Below are positions 26,201 through 40,894 of a DNA stretch of 64,000 nucleotides, piece after piece; within the stretch, counting starts at the first letter, position 1, and every line of letters starts with the position of its first letter. Position numbers and translations under genes: made by a program. The stretch comes from Hippophae tibetana (lineage: Eukaryota; Streptophyta; Magnoliopsida; Rosales; Elaeagnaceae). The notes under the pieces were generated by a model. It saw nothing but the letters and a program-made list of their open reading frames with translations, searched no databases and was not told the origin of the DNA. The stretch lies in NCBI GenBank assembly GCA_037013495.1, contig JAZDXN010000026.1:4030001-4094000 (forward strand), written 5' to 3'.

Positions 26201-27600
26201 TTTGGTCCGACCAAAGAAAATCGTTTTTGTAACCAAATTACATAGTTCACATAACTTAATGGTTGTTTAAAGTTTGTGATGCACCATTTTCATTTTTCTT
26301 ACTTCTAGTTTAATTCAATAGAGCTATCTAGGAGATATTGGTGCCGACCTAAGGTTGTTTCTTTATATTTTCAATCAGTCTCTATTCTTCACAAAAAATA
26401 AGTGAAGAGAAAAAGAAAGAGGATGTCGTTCACATTTTCAAAAACAACGAAACATTTGGTAAGTATGAGTTACAACTTTCAACGGAGATAAATTTTGACT
26501 CGTGTATCTAAACCGCTTTTATAATATATCAAATCGAAACTTGTATCAAATTACACAATATTTTTTGGTCCCGCCAAAGAAATCGTTTTTGTAACCAAAT
26601 TTATTCGTTTACATCACTTAATGGGTGTTTAAAGTTTGTGACGCACCATTTTCATTTTTCTTACTTCTGGTTTAATTCAATAGCGCTATATAGGAGATAT
26701 TTGTGCCGACATAGGGTTGTTTCTTTATATTTTCAATCAGTCTCTATTCTTCACAAACAATAAGAGAAGAGAAAAAGAAAGAGGATGTCGTTCACATTTT
26801 CAAAAACAACAAAACATTTTGTAAATATGAGTTACAACTTTCAACGGACATAACTTTTGACTCTAGTATCGAAACCGCTATTATAATATATCAAATCGGA
26901 GCTCATTTCAAATTACACAATATATTTTGGTACTACCTAGGAAAATAATTTTTGTACCCAAATTAACACATTTACTTTACTTACCGAGGGTGTAAAGTTT
27001 TTCACCCACCATTTTCATTTTACTTAGTGCTAGTTTAATTCAATAGAGCTATAGAGGAGATATTGGTGCCAACCTAGGGTTGTTTCTTTATATTTTCAAT
27101 AAGTCTCTATTCTTCAAGAAAAAAATAAGAGAAGAGAAAAAGAAAGATGATGTTGTTCACATTTTCAAACACAACAAAACATTTGGTAAATTTGAGTTAC
27201 AAATTTCAACGGAGATAACTTTTTACTCGGGTATCGAAACCACTATTATAATATATCAAATCGAAGCTCGTATTAAATTACACAATATTTTTTGGTCCCG
27301 CCAAAGAAAATCGTTTTTGTACCCAAATTTATTCGTTTACATCACTTAATGGGTGTTTAAAGTTTGTGACGCACCATTTTCATTTTTCTTACTTCTGGTT
27401 TAATTCAATAGAGCTATATAGGAGATATTTGTGCCGACCTAGGGTTATTTCTTTATATTTTCAATCAGTCTCTATTCTTCACAAACAATAAGAGAAGAGA
27501 AAAAGAAATAGGATGTCGTTCACATTTTCAAAAACAACAAAACATTTGGTAAATATGAGTTACTAATTTCAACGGAGATAACTTTTGACTCGGGTATCGA
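26200..27600. repeat. Zone 1e: the most divergent monomers of the window
   Basis: About four monomers with many private differences: 'ggtccgacc', 'cgtgtatctaaacc', 'cgaaacttg', 'atagcgctat', 'gtactacctagg' and 'gagggtgtaaag'. Part of it (about 27.2-27.5 kb) resembles 25.0-25.3 kb ('aactttttactcggg'). It lies between the patchwork zone and the long HORs. It may be an old boundary that homogenisation has not reached. Confidence 0.65.
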
Positions 27601-30600
27601 AACCGCTATTATAATATATCAAATCGGAGCTCGTTTCAAATTACACAATATGGTTTGGTTCCACCAAGGAAAATAGTTTTTGTACCCAAATTAACACATT
27701 TACTTCACTTTCCGAGGGTTTAAAGTTTTTCACGCACCATTTTCATTTTACTTAGTGCTAGTTTAATTAAACAGAGCTATAGAGGAGATATTGGTGCCAA
27801 CCTAGGGTTGTTTCTTTATATTTTCAATAAGTCTCTATTCTTCAAGAAAAAAATAAGAGAAGAGAAATAGAAAGGGGATGTCGTTCACATTTTCAAAAAC
27901 AACAAAACATTTGGTAAATATTAGTTACAACTTTCAAAGGGCATAACTCTTGACTCGGGTATCGAAACCACTATTATAATATATCAAATCAAAGATCGTA
28001 TTAAATTACACAATATGTTTTTGTCCCGCCAAAGAAAATCATTTTTGTACCCAAATTTATTCGTTTATATCACTTAATGGGTGTTTAACGTTTGTGACGC
28101 ACCATTTTCATTTTTCTTACTTGTGCTTTAATTCAATAGAGCTGTATAGGAGATATTGGTGCCGACCTAGGTTTGTTTCTTTATATTTTCAATCAGTCTC
28201 TATTCTTCACAAAAAATAAGAGAAGAGAAAAAAAAAGAGGATGTCGTTCACGTTTTCAAAAACAAGAAAACATTTTGTAAATATGAGTTACAACTTTCAA
28301 AGGACATAACTTTTGACTCGCGTATCGAAACCACTATTATAATTTATCAAATCGAAGCTCGTATTAAATTACACAATATTTTTTGGTCCGGCCAAAGAAA
28401 ATCGTTTTTGTAACCAAATTACATAGTTTACATCACTTAATGGCTATTTAAAGTTTGTGATGCGCCATTTTCAATTTTTCTTACTTCTGGTTTAATTCAA
28501 TAGAGCTATATAGTAGATATTGGTGCCGACATACGGTTGTTTCTTTATATTTTCAATCAGTCTCTATTCTTCACAAAAAATAAGAGAAGAGAAAAAGAAA
28601 GAGGATGTCGTTCACATTTTCAAAACAACAAAACATTTGGTAAGTATGAGTTACAACTTTTAACGGAGATAAATTTTGACTCGGGTATCGAATACGCTTT
28701 TATAATATATCAAATCGAAGCTCGTATCAAATTACACAATATTTTTTGGTCCCGTATAAGAAAATCGTTTTTGTAACCAAATTAATTCGTTTACATCACT
28801 TAATTGGTGTTTAAAGTTTGTGACGTACCATTTTCATTTTCTTACTTTTGGTTTAATTCAATAGAGCTATATAGGAGATATTGGTGCCGACCTAGGGTTG
28901 TTTCTTTATATTTTCAATCAGTCACTATTCTTCACAAAAAATAAGAGAAGAGAAAAAGAAAGAGGATGTCGTTCACATTTTTAAAACTACAAAACATTTG
29001 GTAAATATGAGTTACAAATTTCAACGGAGATAACTTTTGACTCGGGTATGGAAACCGCTATTATAATATATCAAATCGGAGCTCGTTTCAAATTACACAA
29101 TATGTTTTGGTCCCACCAAGGAAAATAGTTTTTGTACCCAAATTAACACATTTACTTCACTTTCCGAGGGTTTAAAGTTTTTCACGCACCATTTTCATTT
29201 TACTTAGTGCTAGTTTAATTCAATAGAGCTATAGAGGAGATATTGGTGCCAACCTAGGGTTGTTTCTTTATATTTTCAATAAGTCTCTATTCTTCAAGAA
29301 AAAAATAAGAGAAGAGAAAAAGAAAGAGGATGTCGTTCACATTTTCAAAAACAACAAAACATTTGGTAAATATCAGTTACAACTTTCAAAGGACATAACT
29401 TTTGACTCGGGTATCGAAACCACTATTATAATATATCAAATCGAAGCTCGTATTAAATTACACAATATTTTTTGGTCCCGCCAAAGAAAAATCGTTTTTG
29501 TACCACAATTTATTCGTTTACATCACTTAATGGGTGTTTAACGTTTGTGACGCACCATTTTCATTTTTCTTACTTCTGGTTTAATTCAATAGAGCTATAT
29601 AGGAGATATTCGTGCCGACCTAGGGTTGTTTCTTTATATATTCAAACAGTCACTATTCTTCACAAAAAATAAGAGAAGAGAAAAAGAAAGAGGATGTCGT
29701 TCACATTTTCTAAAACAACAAAACATTTGGTAAATATGAGTTACAAATTTCAACGGAGATAACTTTTGACTCGGGTATCGAAACCGCTATTATAATATAT
29801 CAAATCGGAACTCGTTTCAAATTACACGATATGTTTTGGTCCCACGAAAGAAAGTAGTTTTTGTACGGAAATTACACATTTACTTCACTTTCCGAGGGTT
29901 TAAAATTTTTCACGCACCATTTTCATTTTACTTAGTGCTAGTTTAATTCAATAGAGCTATAGAGGAGATATTGGTGCCAACCTAGGGTTGTTTCTTTATA
30001 TTTTCAATAAGTCTCTATTCTTCAAGAAAAAAACAAGAGAAGAGTAAAAGAAAGAGGATGTCGTTCACATTTTCAAAAACAACAAAACACTTGGAAAATA
30101 TGAGGTACAACTTTCAAAGGACATAACTTTTGACTCGGGTATCGAAACCTCTATTATAATATATCAAATCCAAGCTCGTATTAAATTACACAATATTTTT
30201 TGGTCCCGCCAAAGAAAAATCGTTTTTGTAACCAAATTGATTCGTTTACATCACTTAATTCGTGTTTAAAGTTTGTGACGTACCATTTTCATTTTTCATA
30301 CTTTTGGTTTAATTCAATAGAGCTATATAGGAGATATTGGTGCCGACCTAGGGTTGTTTCTTTATATTTTCAATCAGTCACTATTCTTCACAAAAAATAA
30401 GAGAAGAGAAAAAGAAAGAGGATATCGTTCACATTTTCTAAAACAACAAAACATTTGGTAAATATGAGTTACAAATTTCAAGGAGATAAATTTTGACTCG
30501 GGTATCGAAACCACTATTATAATATATCAAATCGGAGCTCGTTTCAAATTACACAATATGTTTTGGTCCCACCAAGGAAAATAGTTTTTGTACCCAAATT

Positions 30601-31437
30601 AACACATTTACTTCACCTTCCAAGGGTTTAAAGTTTTTCACGCACCATTTTCATTTTACTTAGTGCTAGTTTAATTCAATAGAGCTATAGAGGAGATATT
30701 GGTGCAAACCTAGGGTTGTTTCTTTATATTTTCAATAAGTCTCTATTCTTCAAGAAAAAAAAAGAGAAGAGAAAAAGAAAGAGGATGTCGTTCACATTTT
30801 CAAAAACAACAAAACATTTGGAAAATATTAGTTACAACTTTCAAAGGACAAAACTCATGACTCGGGTATCGAAACCACTATTATAATATATCAAATCGAA
30901 GATCGTATTAAATTACACAATATGTTTTTGTCCCGCCAAAGAAAATCATTTTTGTACCCAAATTTATTCGTTTATATCACTTAATGGGTGTTTAACGTTT
31001 GTGACGCACCATTTTCATTTTTCTTACTTCTGCTTTAATTCAATAGAGCTGTATAGGAGATATTGGTGCCGACCTAGGTTTGTTTCTTTATATTTTCAAT
31101 CAGTCTCTATTCTTCACAAAAAATAAGAGAAGAGAAAAAAAAAGAGGATGTCGTTCACGTTTTCAAAAACAAGAAAACATTTTGTAAATATGAGTTACAA
31201 CTTTCAAAGGACATAACTTTTGACTCGCGTATTGAAACCACTATTATAATTTATCAAATCGAAGCTCGTATTAAATTACACAATATTTTTTGGTCCGGCC
31301 AAAGAAAATCGTTTTTGTAACCAAATTACATAGTTTACATCACTTAATGGCTATTTAAAGTTTGTGATGCGCCATTTTCAATTTTTCTTACTTCTGGTTT
31401 AATTCAATAGAGCTATATAGTAGATATTGGTGCCGAC
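27600..31437. repeat. Eight-monomer HOR copy (2907 bp) with its left flank
   Basis: The variant 'acatacggttg' is at 28531 and 31438, and the variant 'ctcttgactcggg'/'ctcatgactcggg' is at about 27943 and 30850; both gaps are 2907 bp, eight monomers. The block runs through two A-B dimer steps (B monomers with the five-A run near 29.47 and 30.20 kb) and then monomers with 'ttcaaggagataaa', 'cctaggtttg' and 'cgttttcaaaaacaag'. The first of the large units is also the most divergent from the next ones. Confidence 0.85.
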
Positions 31438-34400
31438 ATACGGTTGTTTCTTTATATTTTCAATCAGTCTCTATTCTTCACAAAAAATAAGAAAAGAGAA
31501 AAAGAAAGAGGATGTCGTTCACATTTTCAAAAACAACAAAACATTTGGTAAGTATGAGTTACAACTTTTAACGGAGATAAATTTTGACTCGGGTATCGAA
31601 ACCGCTTTTATAATATATCAAATCGAAGCTCGTATCAAATTACACAATATTTTTTGGTCCCGTCCAAGAAAATCGTTTTTGTAACCAAATTAATTCGTTT
31701 ACATCACTTACTTGGTGTTTAAAGTTTGTGACGTACCATTTTCATTTTCTTACTTTTGGTTTAATTCAATAGAGCTATATAGGAGATATTGGTGCCGACC
31801 TAGGGTTGTTTCTTTATATTTTCAATCAGTCACTATTCTTCACAAAAAATAAGAGAAGAGAAAAAGAAAGAGGATGTCGTTCACATTTTCTAAAACTACA
31901 AAACATTTGGTAAATATGAGTTACAAATTTCAACGGAGATAACTTTTGACTCGGGTATGGAAACCGCTATTATAATATATCAAATCGGAGCTCGTTTCAA
32001 ATTACACAATATGTTTTGGTCCCACCAAGGAAAATAGTTTTTGTACCCAAATTAACACATTTACTTCACTTTCCGAGGGTTTAAAGTTTTTCACGCACCA
32101 TTTTCATTTTACTTAGTGCTAGTTTAATTCAATAGAGCTATAGAGGAGATATTGGTGCCAACCTAGGGTTGTTTCTTTATATTTTCAATAAGTCTCTATT
32201 CTTCAAGAAAAAAATAAGAGAAGAGAAAAAGAAAGAGGATGTCGTTCACATTTTCAAAAACAACAAAACATTTGGTAAATATCAGTTACAACTTTCAAAG
32301 GACATAACTTTTGACTCGGGTATCGAAACCACTATTATAATATATCAAATCGAAGCTCGTATTAAATTACACAATATTTTTTGGTCCCTCCAAAGAAAAA
32401 TCGTTTTTGTACCACAATTTATTCGTTTACATCACTTAATGGGTGTTTAACGTTTGTGACGCACCATTTTCATTTTTCTTACTTCTGGTTTAATTCAATA
32501 GAGCTATATAGGAGATATTGGTGCCGACCTAGGGTTGTTTCTTTATATATTCAAATAGTCACTATTCTTCACAAAAAATAAGAGAAGAGAAAAAGAAAGA
32601 GGATGTCGTTCACATTTTCTAAAACAACAAAACATTTGGTAAATATGAGTTACAAATTTCAACGGAGATAACTTTTGACTCGGGTATCGAAACCGCTTTT
32701 ATAATATATCAAATCGAAGCTCGTATCAAATTACACAATATTTTTTGGTCCCGTCCAAGAAAATCGTTTTTGTAACCAAATTAATTCGTTTACATCACTT
32801 ACTTGGTGTTTAAAGTTTGTGACGTACCATTTTCATTTTCTTACTTTTGGTTTAATTCAATAGAGCTATATAGGAGATATTGGTGCCGACCTAGGGTTGT
32901 TTCTTTATATTTTCAATCAGTCACTATTCTTCACAAAAAATAAGAGAAGAGAAAAAGAAAGAGGATGTCGTTCACATTTTCTAAAACTACAAAACATTTG
33001 GTAAATATGAGTTACAAATTTCAACGGAGATAACTTTTGACTCGGGTATGGAAACCGCTATTATAATATATCAAATCGGAGCTCGTTTCAAATTACACAA
33101 TATGTTTTGGTCCCACCAAGGAAAATAGTTTTTGTACCCAAATTAACACATTTACTTCACTTTCCGAGGGTTTAAAGTTTTTCACGCACCATTTTCATTT
33201 TACTTAGTGCTAGTTTAATTCAATAGAGCTATAGAGGAGATATTGGTGCCAACCTAGGGTTGTTTCTTTATATTTTCAATAAGTCTCTATTCTTCAAGAA
33301 AAAAATAAGAGAAGAGAAAAAGAAAGAGGATGTCGTTCACATTTTCAAAAACAACAAAACATTTGGTAAATATCAGTTACAACTTTCAAAGGACATAACT
33401 TTTGACTCGGGTATCGAAACCACTATTATAATATATCAAATCGAAGCTCGTATTAAATTACACAATATTTTTTGGTCCCGCCAAAGAAAAATCGTTTTTG
33501 TACCACAATTTATTCGTTTACATCACTTAATGGGTGTTTAACGTTTGTGACGCACCATTTTCATTTTTCTTACTTCTGGTTTAATTCAATAGAGCTATAT
33601 AGGAGATATTGGTGCCGACCTAGGGTTTTTTCTTTATATATTCAAACAGTCACTATTCTTCACAAAAAATAAGAGAAGAGAAAAAGAAAGAGGATGTCGT
33701 TCACATTTTCTAAAACAACAAAACATTTGGTAAATATGAGTTACAAATTTCAACGGAGATAACTTTTGACTCGGGTATCGAAACCGCTATTATAATATAT
33801 CAAATCGGAGCTCGTTTCAAATTACACGATATGTTTTGGTCCCACGAAAGAAAGTAGTTTTTGTACGGAAATTACACATTTACTTCACTTTCCGAGGGTT
33901 TAAAATTTTTCACCCACCATTTTCATTTTACTTAGTGCTAGTTTAATTCAATAGAGCTATAGAGGAGATATTGGTGCCAACCTAGGGTTGTTTCTTTATA
34001 TTTTCAATAAGTCTCTATTCTTCAAGAAAAAAACAAGAGAAGAGTAAAAGAAAGAGGATGTCGTTCACATTTTCAAAAACAACAAAACATTTGGAAAATA
34101 TGAGTTACAACTTTCAAAGGACATAACTTTTGACACGGGTATCGAAACCACTATTATAATATATCAAATCGAAGCTCGTATTAAATTACACAATATTTTT
34201 TGGTCCCGCCAAAGAAAAATCGTTTTTGTACCACAATTTATTCGTTTACATCACTTAATGGTTGTTTAACGTTTGTGACGCACCATTTTCATTTTTCTTA
34301 CTTCTGGTTTAATTCAATAGAGCTATATAGGAGATATTGGTGCCGAGCTAGGGTTGTTTCTTTATATATTCAAACAGTCACTATTCTTCACAAAAAATAA

Positions 34401-36165
34401 GAGAAGAGAAAAAGAAAGAGGATGTCGTTCACATTTTCTAAAACAACAAAACATTTGGTAAATATGAGTTACAAATTTCAACGGAGATAACTTTTGACTC
34501 GGGTATCGAAACCGCTATTATAATATATCAAATCGGAGCTCGTTTCAAATTACACAATATGTTTTGGTCCCACGAAAGAAAATAGTTTTTGTACCGAAAT
34601 TACACATTTACTTCACTTTCCGAGGGTTTAAAATTTTTCACGCACCATTTTCATTTTACTTAGTGCTAGTTTAACTCAATAGAGCTATAGAGGAGATATT
34701 AGTGCCAACCTAGGGTTGTTTCTTTATATTTTCAATAAGTGTCTATTCTTCAAGAAAAAAACAAGAGAAGAGTAAAAGAAAGAGGATGTCGTTCACATTT
34801 TCAAAAACAACAAAACATTTGGAAAATATGAGGTACAACTTTCAAAGGACATAACTTTTGACTCGGGTATCGAAACCTCTATTATAATATATCAAATCCA
34901 AGCTCGTATTAAATTACACAATATTTTTTATTCCCGCCAAAGAAAAATCGTTTTTGTAACCAAATTAATTCGTTTACATCACTTAATTCGTGTTTAAAGT
35001 TTGTGATGTACCATTTTCATTTTTCATACTTTTGGTTTAATTCAATAGAGCTATATAGGAGATATTGGTGCCGACCTAGGGTTGTTTCTTTATATTTTCA
35101 ATCAGTCACTATTCTTCACAAAAAATAAGAGAAGAGAAAAAGAAAGAGGATATCGTTCACATTTTCTAAAACAACAAAACATTTGGTAAATATGAGTTAC
35201 AAATTTCAAGGAGATAAATTTTGACTCGGGTATCGAAACCACTATTATAATATATCAAATCGGAGCTCGTTTCAAATTACACAATATGTTTTGGTCCCAC
35301 CAAGGAAAATAGTTTTTGTACCCAAATTAACACATTTACTTCACCTTCCAAGGGTTTAAAGTTTTTCACGCACCATTTTCATTTTACTTAGTGCTAGTTT
35401 AATTCAATAGAGCTATAGAGGAGATATTGGTGCAAACCTAGGGTTGTTTCTTTATATTTTCAATAAGTCTCTATTCTTCAAGAAAAAAAAAGAGAAGAGA
35501 AAAAGAAAGAGGATGTCGTTCACATTTTCAAAAACAACAAAACATTTGGAAAATATTAGTTACAACTTTCAAAGGACAAAACTCATGACTCGGGTATCGA
35601 AACCACTATTATAATATATCAAATCGAAGATCGTATTAAATTACACAATATGTTTTTGTCCCGCCAAAGAAAATCATTTTTGTACCCAAATTTATTCGTT
35701 TATATCACTTAATGGGTGTTTAACGTTTGTGACGCACCATTTTCATTTTTCTTACTTCTGCTTTAATTCAATAGAGCTGTATAGGAGATATTGGTGCCGA
35801 CCTAGGTTTGTTTCTTTATATTTTCAATCAGTCTCTATTCTTCACAAAAAATAAGAGAAGAGAAAAAAAAAGAGGATGTCGTTCACGTTTTCAAAAACAA
35901 GAAAACATTTTGTAAATATGAGTTACAACTTTCAAAGGACATAACTTTTGACTCGCGTATTGAAACCACTATTATAATTTATCAAATCGAAGCTCGTATT
36001 AAATTACACAATATTTTTTGGTCCGGCCAAAGAAAATCGTTTTTGTAACCAAATTACATAGTTTACATCACTTAATGGCTATTTAAAGTTTGTGATGCGC
36101 CATTTTCAATTTTTCTTACTTCTGGTTTAATTCAATAGAGCTATATAGTAGATATTGGTGCCGAC
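31438..36165. repeat. 13-monomer HOR, copy 1 (4728 bp)
   Basis: The unit is delimited by 'atacggttg' at 31438 and 36166. Compared with the 8-mer it has an extra trimer (two similar segments about 1090 bp apart, near 31.65-33.8 kb) and an extra A-B dimer step (B monomers near 33.47, 34.20 and 34.93 kb, each 728 bp apart). Oddities shared with copy 2 include 'agaaaagagaaaaag' just after the start and 'gagctaggg' near 34345. Confidence 0.9.
31650..33800. repeat. Internal trimer duplication (about 1090 bp) inside the 13-mer
   Basis: Two segments inside the 13-mer repeat each other at about 1090 bp. Each starts with a B-like monomer with 'ggtcccgtccaag' and 'cttacttggtg', passes through one with 'gggtatggaaacc', and ends in an A2 monomer followed by a five-A B monomer (near 32.38 and 33.47 kb). 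They differ in small ways, such as 'ggtccctcc' against 'ggtcccgcc'. The same pair is seen in 13-mer copy 2 at offset 4728. Only one is present in the 10-mer. Confidence 0.85.
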
Positions 36166-39100
36166 ATACGGTTGTTTCTTTATATTTTCAATCAGTCTCT
36201 ATTCTTCACAAAAAATAAGAAAAGAGAAAAAGAAAGAGGATGTCGTTCACATTTTCAAAAACAACAAAACATTTGGTAAGTATGAGTTACAACTTTTAAC
36301 GGAGATAAATTTTGACTCGGGTATCGAAACCGCTTTTATAATATATCAAATCGAAGCTCGTATCAAATTACACAATATTTTTTGGTCCCGTCCAAGAAAA
36401 TCGTTTTTGTAACCAAATTAATTCGTTTACATCACTTACTTGGTGTTTAAAGTTTGTGACGTACCATTTTCATTTTCTTACTTTTGGTTTAATTCAATAG
36501 AGCTATATAGGAGATATTGGTGCCGACCTAGGGTTGTTTCTTTATATTTTCAATCAGTCACTATTCTTCACAAAAAATAAGAGAAGAGAAAAAGAAAGAG
36601 GATGTCGTTCACATTTTCTAAAACTACAAAACATTTGGTAAATATGAGTTACAAATTTCAACGGAGATAACTTTTGACTCGGGTATGGAAACCGCTATTA
36701 TAATATATCAAATCGGAGCTCGTTTCAAATTACACAATATGTTTTGGTCCCACCAAGGAAAATAGTTTTTGTACCCAAATTAACACATTTACTTCACTTT
36801 CCGAGGGTTTAAAGTTTTTCACGCACCATTTTCATTTTACTTAGTGCTAGTTTAATTCAATAGAGCTATAGAGGAGATATTGGTGCCAACCTAGGGTTGT
36901 TTCTTTATATTTTCAATAAGTCTCTATTCTTCAAGAAAAAAATAAGAGAAGAGAAAAAGAAAGAGGATGTCGTTCACATTTTCAAAAACAACAAAACATT
37001 TGGTAAATATCAGTTACAACTTTCAAAGGACATAACTTTTGACTCGGGTATCGAAACCACTATTATAATATATCAAATCGAAGCTCGTATTAAATTACAC
37101 AATATTTTTTGGTCCCTCCAAAGAAAAATCGTTTTTGTACCACAATTTATTCGTTTACATCACTTAATGGGTGTTTAACGTTTGTGACGCACCATTTTCA
37201 TTTTTCTTACTTCTGGTTTAATTCAATAGAGCTATATAGGAGATATTGGTGCCGACCTAGGGTTGTTTCTTTATATATTCAAATAGTCACTATTCTTCAC
37301 AAAAAATAAGAGAAGAGAAAAAGAAAGAGGATGTCGTTCACATTTTCTAAAACAACAAAACATTTGGTAAATATGAGTTACAAATTTCAACGGAGATAAC
37401 TTTTGACTCGGGTATCGAAACCGCTTTTATAATATATCAAATCGAAGCTCGTATCAAATTACACAATATTTTTTGGTCCCGTCCAAGAAAATCGTTTTTG
37501 TAACCAAATTAATTCGTTTACATCACTTACTTGGTGTTTAAAGTTTGTGACGTACCATTTTCATTTTCTTACTTTTGGTTTAATTCAATAGAGCTATATA
37601 GGAGATATTGGTGCCGACCTAGGGTTGTTTCTTTATATTTTCAATCAGTCACTATTCTTCACAAAAAATAAGAGAAGAGAAAAAGAAAGAGGATGTCGTT
37701 CACATTTTCTAAAACTACAAAACATTTGGTAAATATGAGTTACAAATTTCAACGGAGATAACTTTTGACTCGGGTATGGAAACCGCTATTATAATATATC
37801 AAATCGGAGCTCGTTTCAAATTACACAATATGTTTTGGTCCCACCAAGGAAAATAGTTTTTGTACCCAAATTAACACATTTACTTCACTTTCCGAGGGTT
37901 TAAAGTTTTTCACGCACCATTTTCATTTTACTTAGTGCTAGTTTAATTCAATAGAGCTATAGAGGAGATATTGGTGCCAACCTAGGGTTGTTTCTTTATA
38001 TTTTCAATAAGTCTCTATTCTTCAAGAAAAAAATAAGAGAAGAGAAAAAGAAAGAGGATGTCGTTCACATTTTCAAAAACAACAAAACATTTGGTAAATA
38101 TCAGTTACAACTTTCAAAGGACATAACTTTTGACTCGGGTATCGAAACCACTATTATAATATATCAAATCGAAGCTCGTATTAAATTACACAATATTTTT
38201 TGGTCCCGCCAAAGAAAAATCGTTTTTGTACCACAATTTATTCGTTTACATCACTTAATGGGTGTTTAACGTTTGTGACGCACCATTTTCATTTTTCTTA
38301 CTTCTGGTTTAATTCAATAGAGCTATATAGGAGATATTGGTGCCGACCTAGGGTTTTTTCTTTATATATTCAAACAGTCACTATTCTTCACAAAAAATAA
38401 GAGAAGAGAAAAAGAAAGAGGATGTCGTTCACATTTTCTAAAACAACAAAACATTTGGTAAATATGAGTTACAAATTTCAACGGAGATAACTTTTGACTC
38501 GGGTATCGAAACCGCTATTATAATATATCAAATCGGAGCTCGTTTCAAATTACACGATATGTTTTGGTCCCACGAAAGAAAGTAGTTTTTGTACGGAAAT
38601 TACACATTTACTTCACTTTCCGAGGGTTTAAAATTTTTCACCCACCATTTTCATTTTACTTAGTGCTAGTTTAATTCAATAGAGCTATAGAGGAGATATT
38701 GGTGCCAACCTAGGGTTGTTTCTTTATATTTTCAATAAGTCTCTATTCTTCAAGAAAAAAACAAGAGAAGAGTAAAAGAAAGAGGATGTCGTTCACATTT
38801 TCAAAAACAACAAAACATTTGGAAAATATGAGTTACAACTTTCAAAGGACATAACTTTTGACACGGGTATCGAAACCACTATTATAATATATCAAATCGA
38901 AGCTCGTATTAAATTACACAATATTTTTTGGTCCCGCCAAAGAAAAATCGTTTTTGTACCACAATTTATTCGTTTACATCACTTAATGGTTGTTTAACGT
39001 TTGTGACGCACCATTTTCATTTTTCTTACTTCTGGTTTAATTCAATAGAGCTATATAGGAGATATTGGTGCCGAGCTAGGGTTGTTTCTTTATATATTCA

Positions 39101-40894
39101 AACAGTCACTATTCTTCACAAAAAATAAGAGAAGAGAAAAAGAAAGAGGATGTCGTTCACATTTTCTAAAACAACAAAACATTTGGTAAATATGAGTTAC
39201 AAATTTCAACGGAGATAACTTTTGACTCGGGTATCGAAACCGCTATTATAATATATCAAATCGGAGCTCGTTTCAAATTACACAATATGTTTTGGTCCCA
39301 CGAAAGAAAATAGTTTTTGTACCGAAATTACACATTTACTTCACTTTCCGAGGGTTTAAAATTTTTCACGCACCATTTTCATTTTACTTAGTGCTAGTTT
39401 AACTCAATAGAGCTATAGAGGAGATATTAGTGCCAACCTAGGGTTGTTTCTTTATATTTTCAATAAGTGTCTATTCTTCAAGAAAAAAACAAGAGAAGAG
39501 TAAAAGAAAGAGGATGTCGTTCACATTTTCAAAAACAACAAAACATTTGGAAAATATGAGGTACAACTTTCAAAGGACATAACTTTTGACTCGGGTATCG
39601 AAACCTCTATTATAATATATCAAATCCAAGCTCGTATTAAATTACACAATATTTTTTATTCCCGCCAAAGAAAAATCGTTTTTGTAACCAAATTAATTCG
39701 TTTACATCACTTAATTCGTGTTTAAAGTTTGTGATGTACCATTTTCATTTTTCATACTTTTGGTTTAATTCAATAGAGCTATATAGGAGATATTGGTGCC
39801 GACCTAGGGTTGTTTCTTTATATTTTCAATCAGTCACTATTCTTCACAAAAAATAAGGGAAGAGAAAAAGAAAGAGGATATCGTTCACATTTTCTAAAAC
39901 AACAAAACATTTGGTAAATATGAGTTACAAATTTCAAGGAGATAAATTTTGACTCGGGTATCGAAACCACTATTATAATATATCAAATCGGAGCTCGTTT
40001 CAAATTACACAATATGTTTTGGTCCCACCAAGGAAAATAGTTTTTGTACCCAAATTAACACATTTACTTCACCTTCCAAGGGTTTAAAGTTTTTCACGCA
40101 CCATTTTCATTTTACTTAGTGCTAGTTTAATTCAATAGAGCTATAGAGGAGATATTGGTGCCAACCTAGGGTTGTTTCTTTATATTTTCAATAAGTCTCT
40201 ATTCTTCAAGAAAAAAAAAAGAGAAGAGAAAAAGAAAGAGGATGTCGTTCACATTTTCAAAAACAACAAAACATTTGGTAAATATTAGTTACAACTTTCA
40301 AAGGACAAAACTCTTGACTCGGGTATCGAAACCACTATTATAATATATCAAATCGAAGATCGTATTAAATTACACAATATGTTTTTGTCCCGCCAAAGAA
40401 AATCATTTTTGTACCCAAATTTATTCGTTTATATCACTTAATGGGTGTTTAACGTTTGTGACGCACCATTTTCATTTTTCTTACTTCTGCTTAAATTCAA
40501 TAGAGCTGTATAGGAGATATTGGTGCCGACCTAGGTTTGTTTCTTTATATTTTCAATCAGTCTCTATTCTTCACAAAAAATAAGAGAAGAGAAAAAAAAA
40601 GAGGATGTCGTTCACGTTTTCAAAAACAAGAAAACATTTTGTAAATATGAGTTACAACTTTCAAAGGACATAACTTTTGACTCGCGTATCGAAACCACTA
40701 TTATAATTTATCAAATCGAAGCTCGTATTAAATTACACAATATTTTTTGGTCCGGCCAAAGAAAATCGTTTTTGTAACCAAATTACATAGTTTACATCAC
40801 TTAATGGCTATTTAAAGATTGTGATGCGCCATTTTCAATTTTTCTTACTTCTGGTTTAATTCAATAGAGCTATATAGTAGATATTGGTGCCAAC
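36166..40894. repeat. 13-monomer HOR, copy 2 (4729 bp)
   Basis: This copy follows copy 1 directly and matches it base for base over long stretches at offset 4728. Near its right end it differs in ways shared with the next unit rather than the previous one. Examples are 'aataagggaag' near 39855, 'ggtgccaacc' where copy 1 has 'ggtgcaaacc', 'ctcttgac' rather than 'ctcatgac', and 'tgcttaaattc'. That pattern suggests the boundary of the last exchange lies inside this copy, after about 39.8 kb. Confidence 0.9.
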
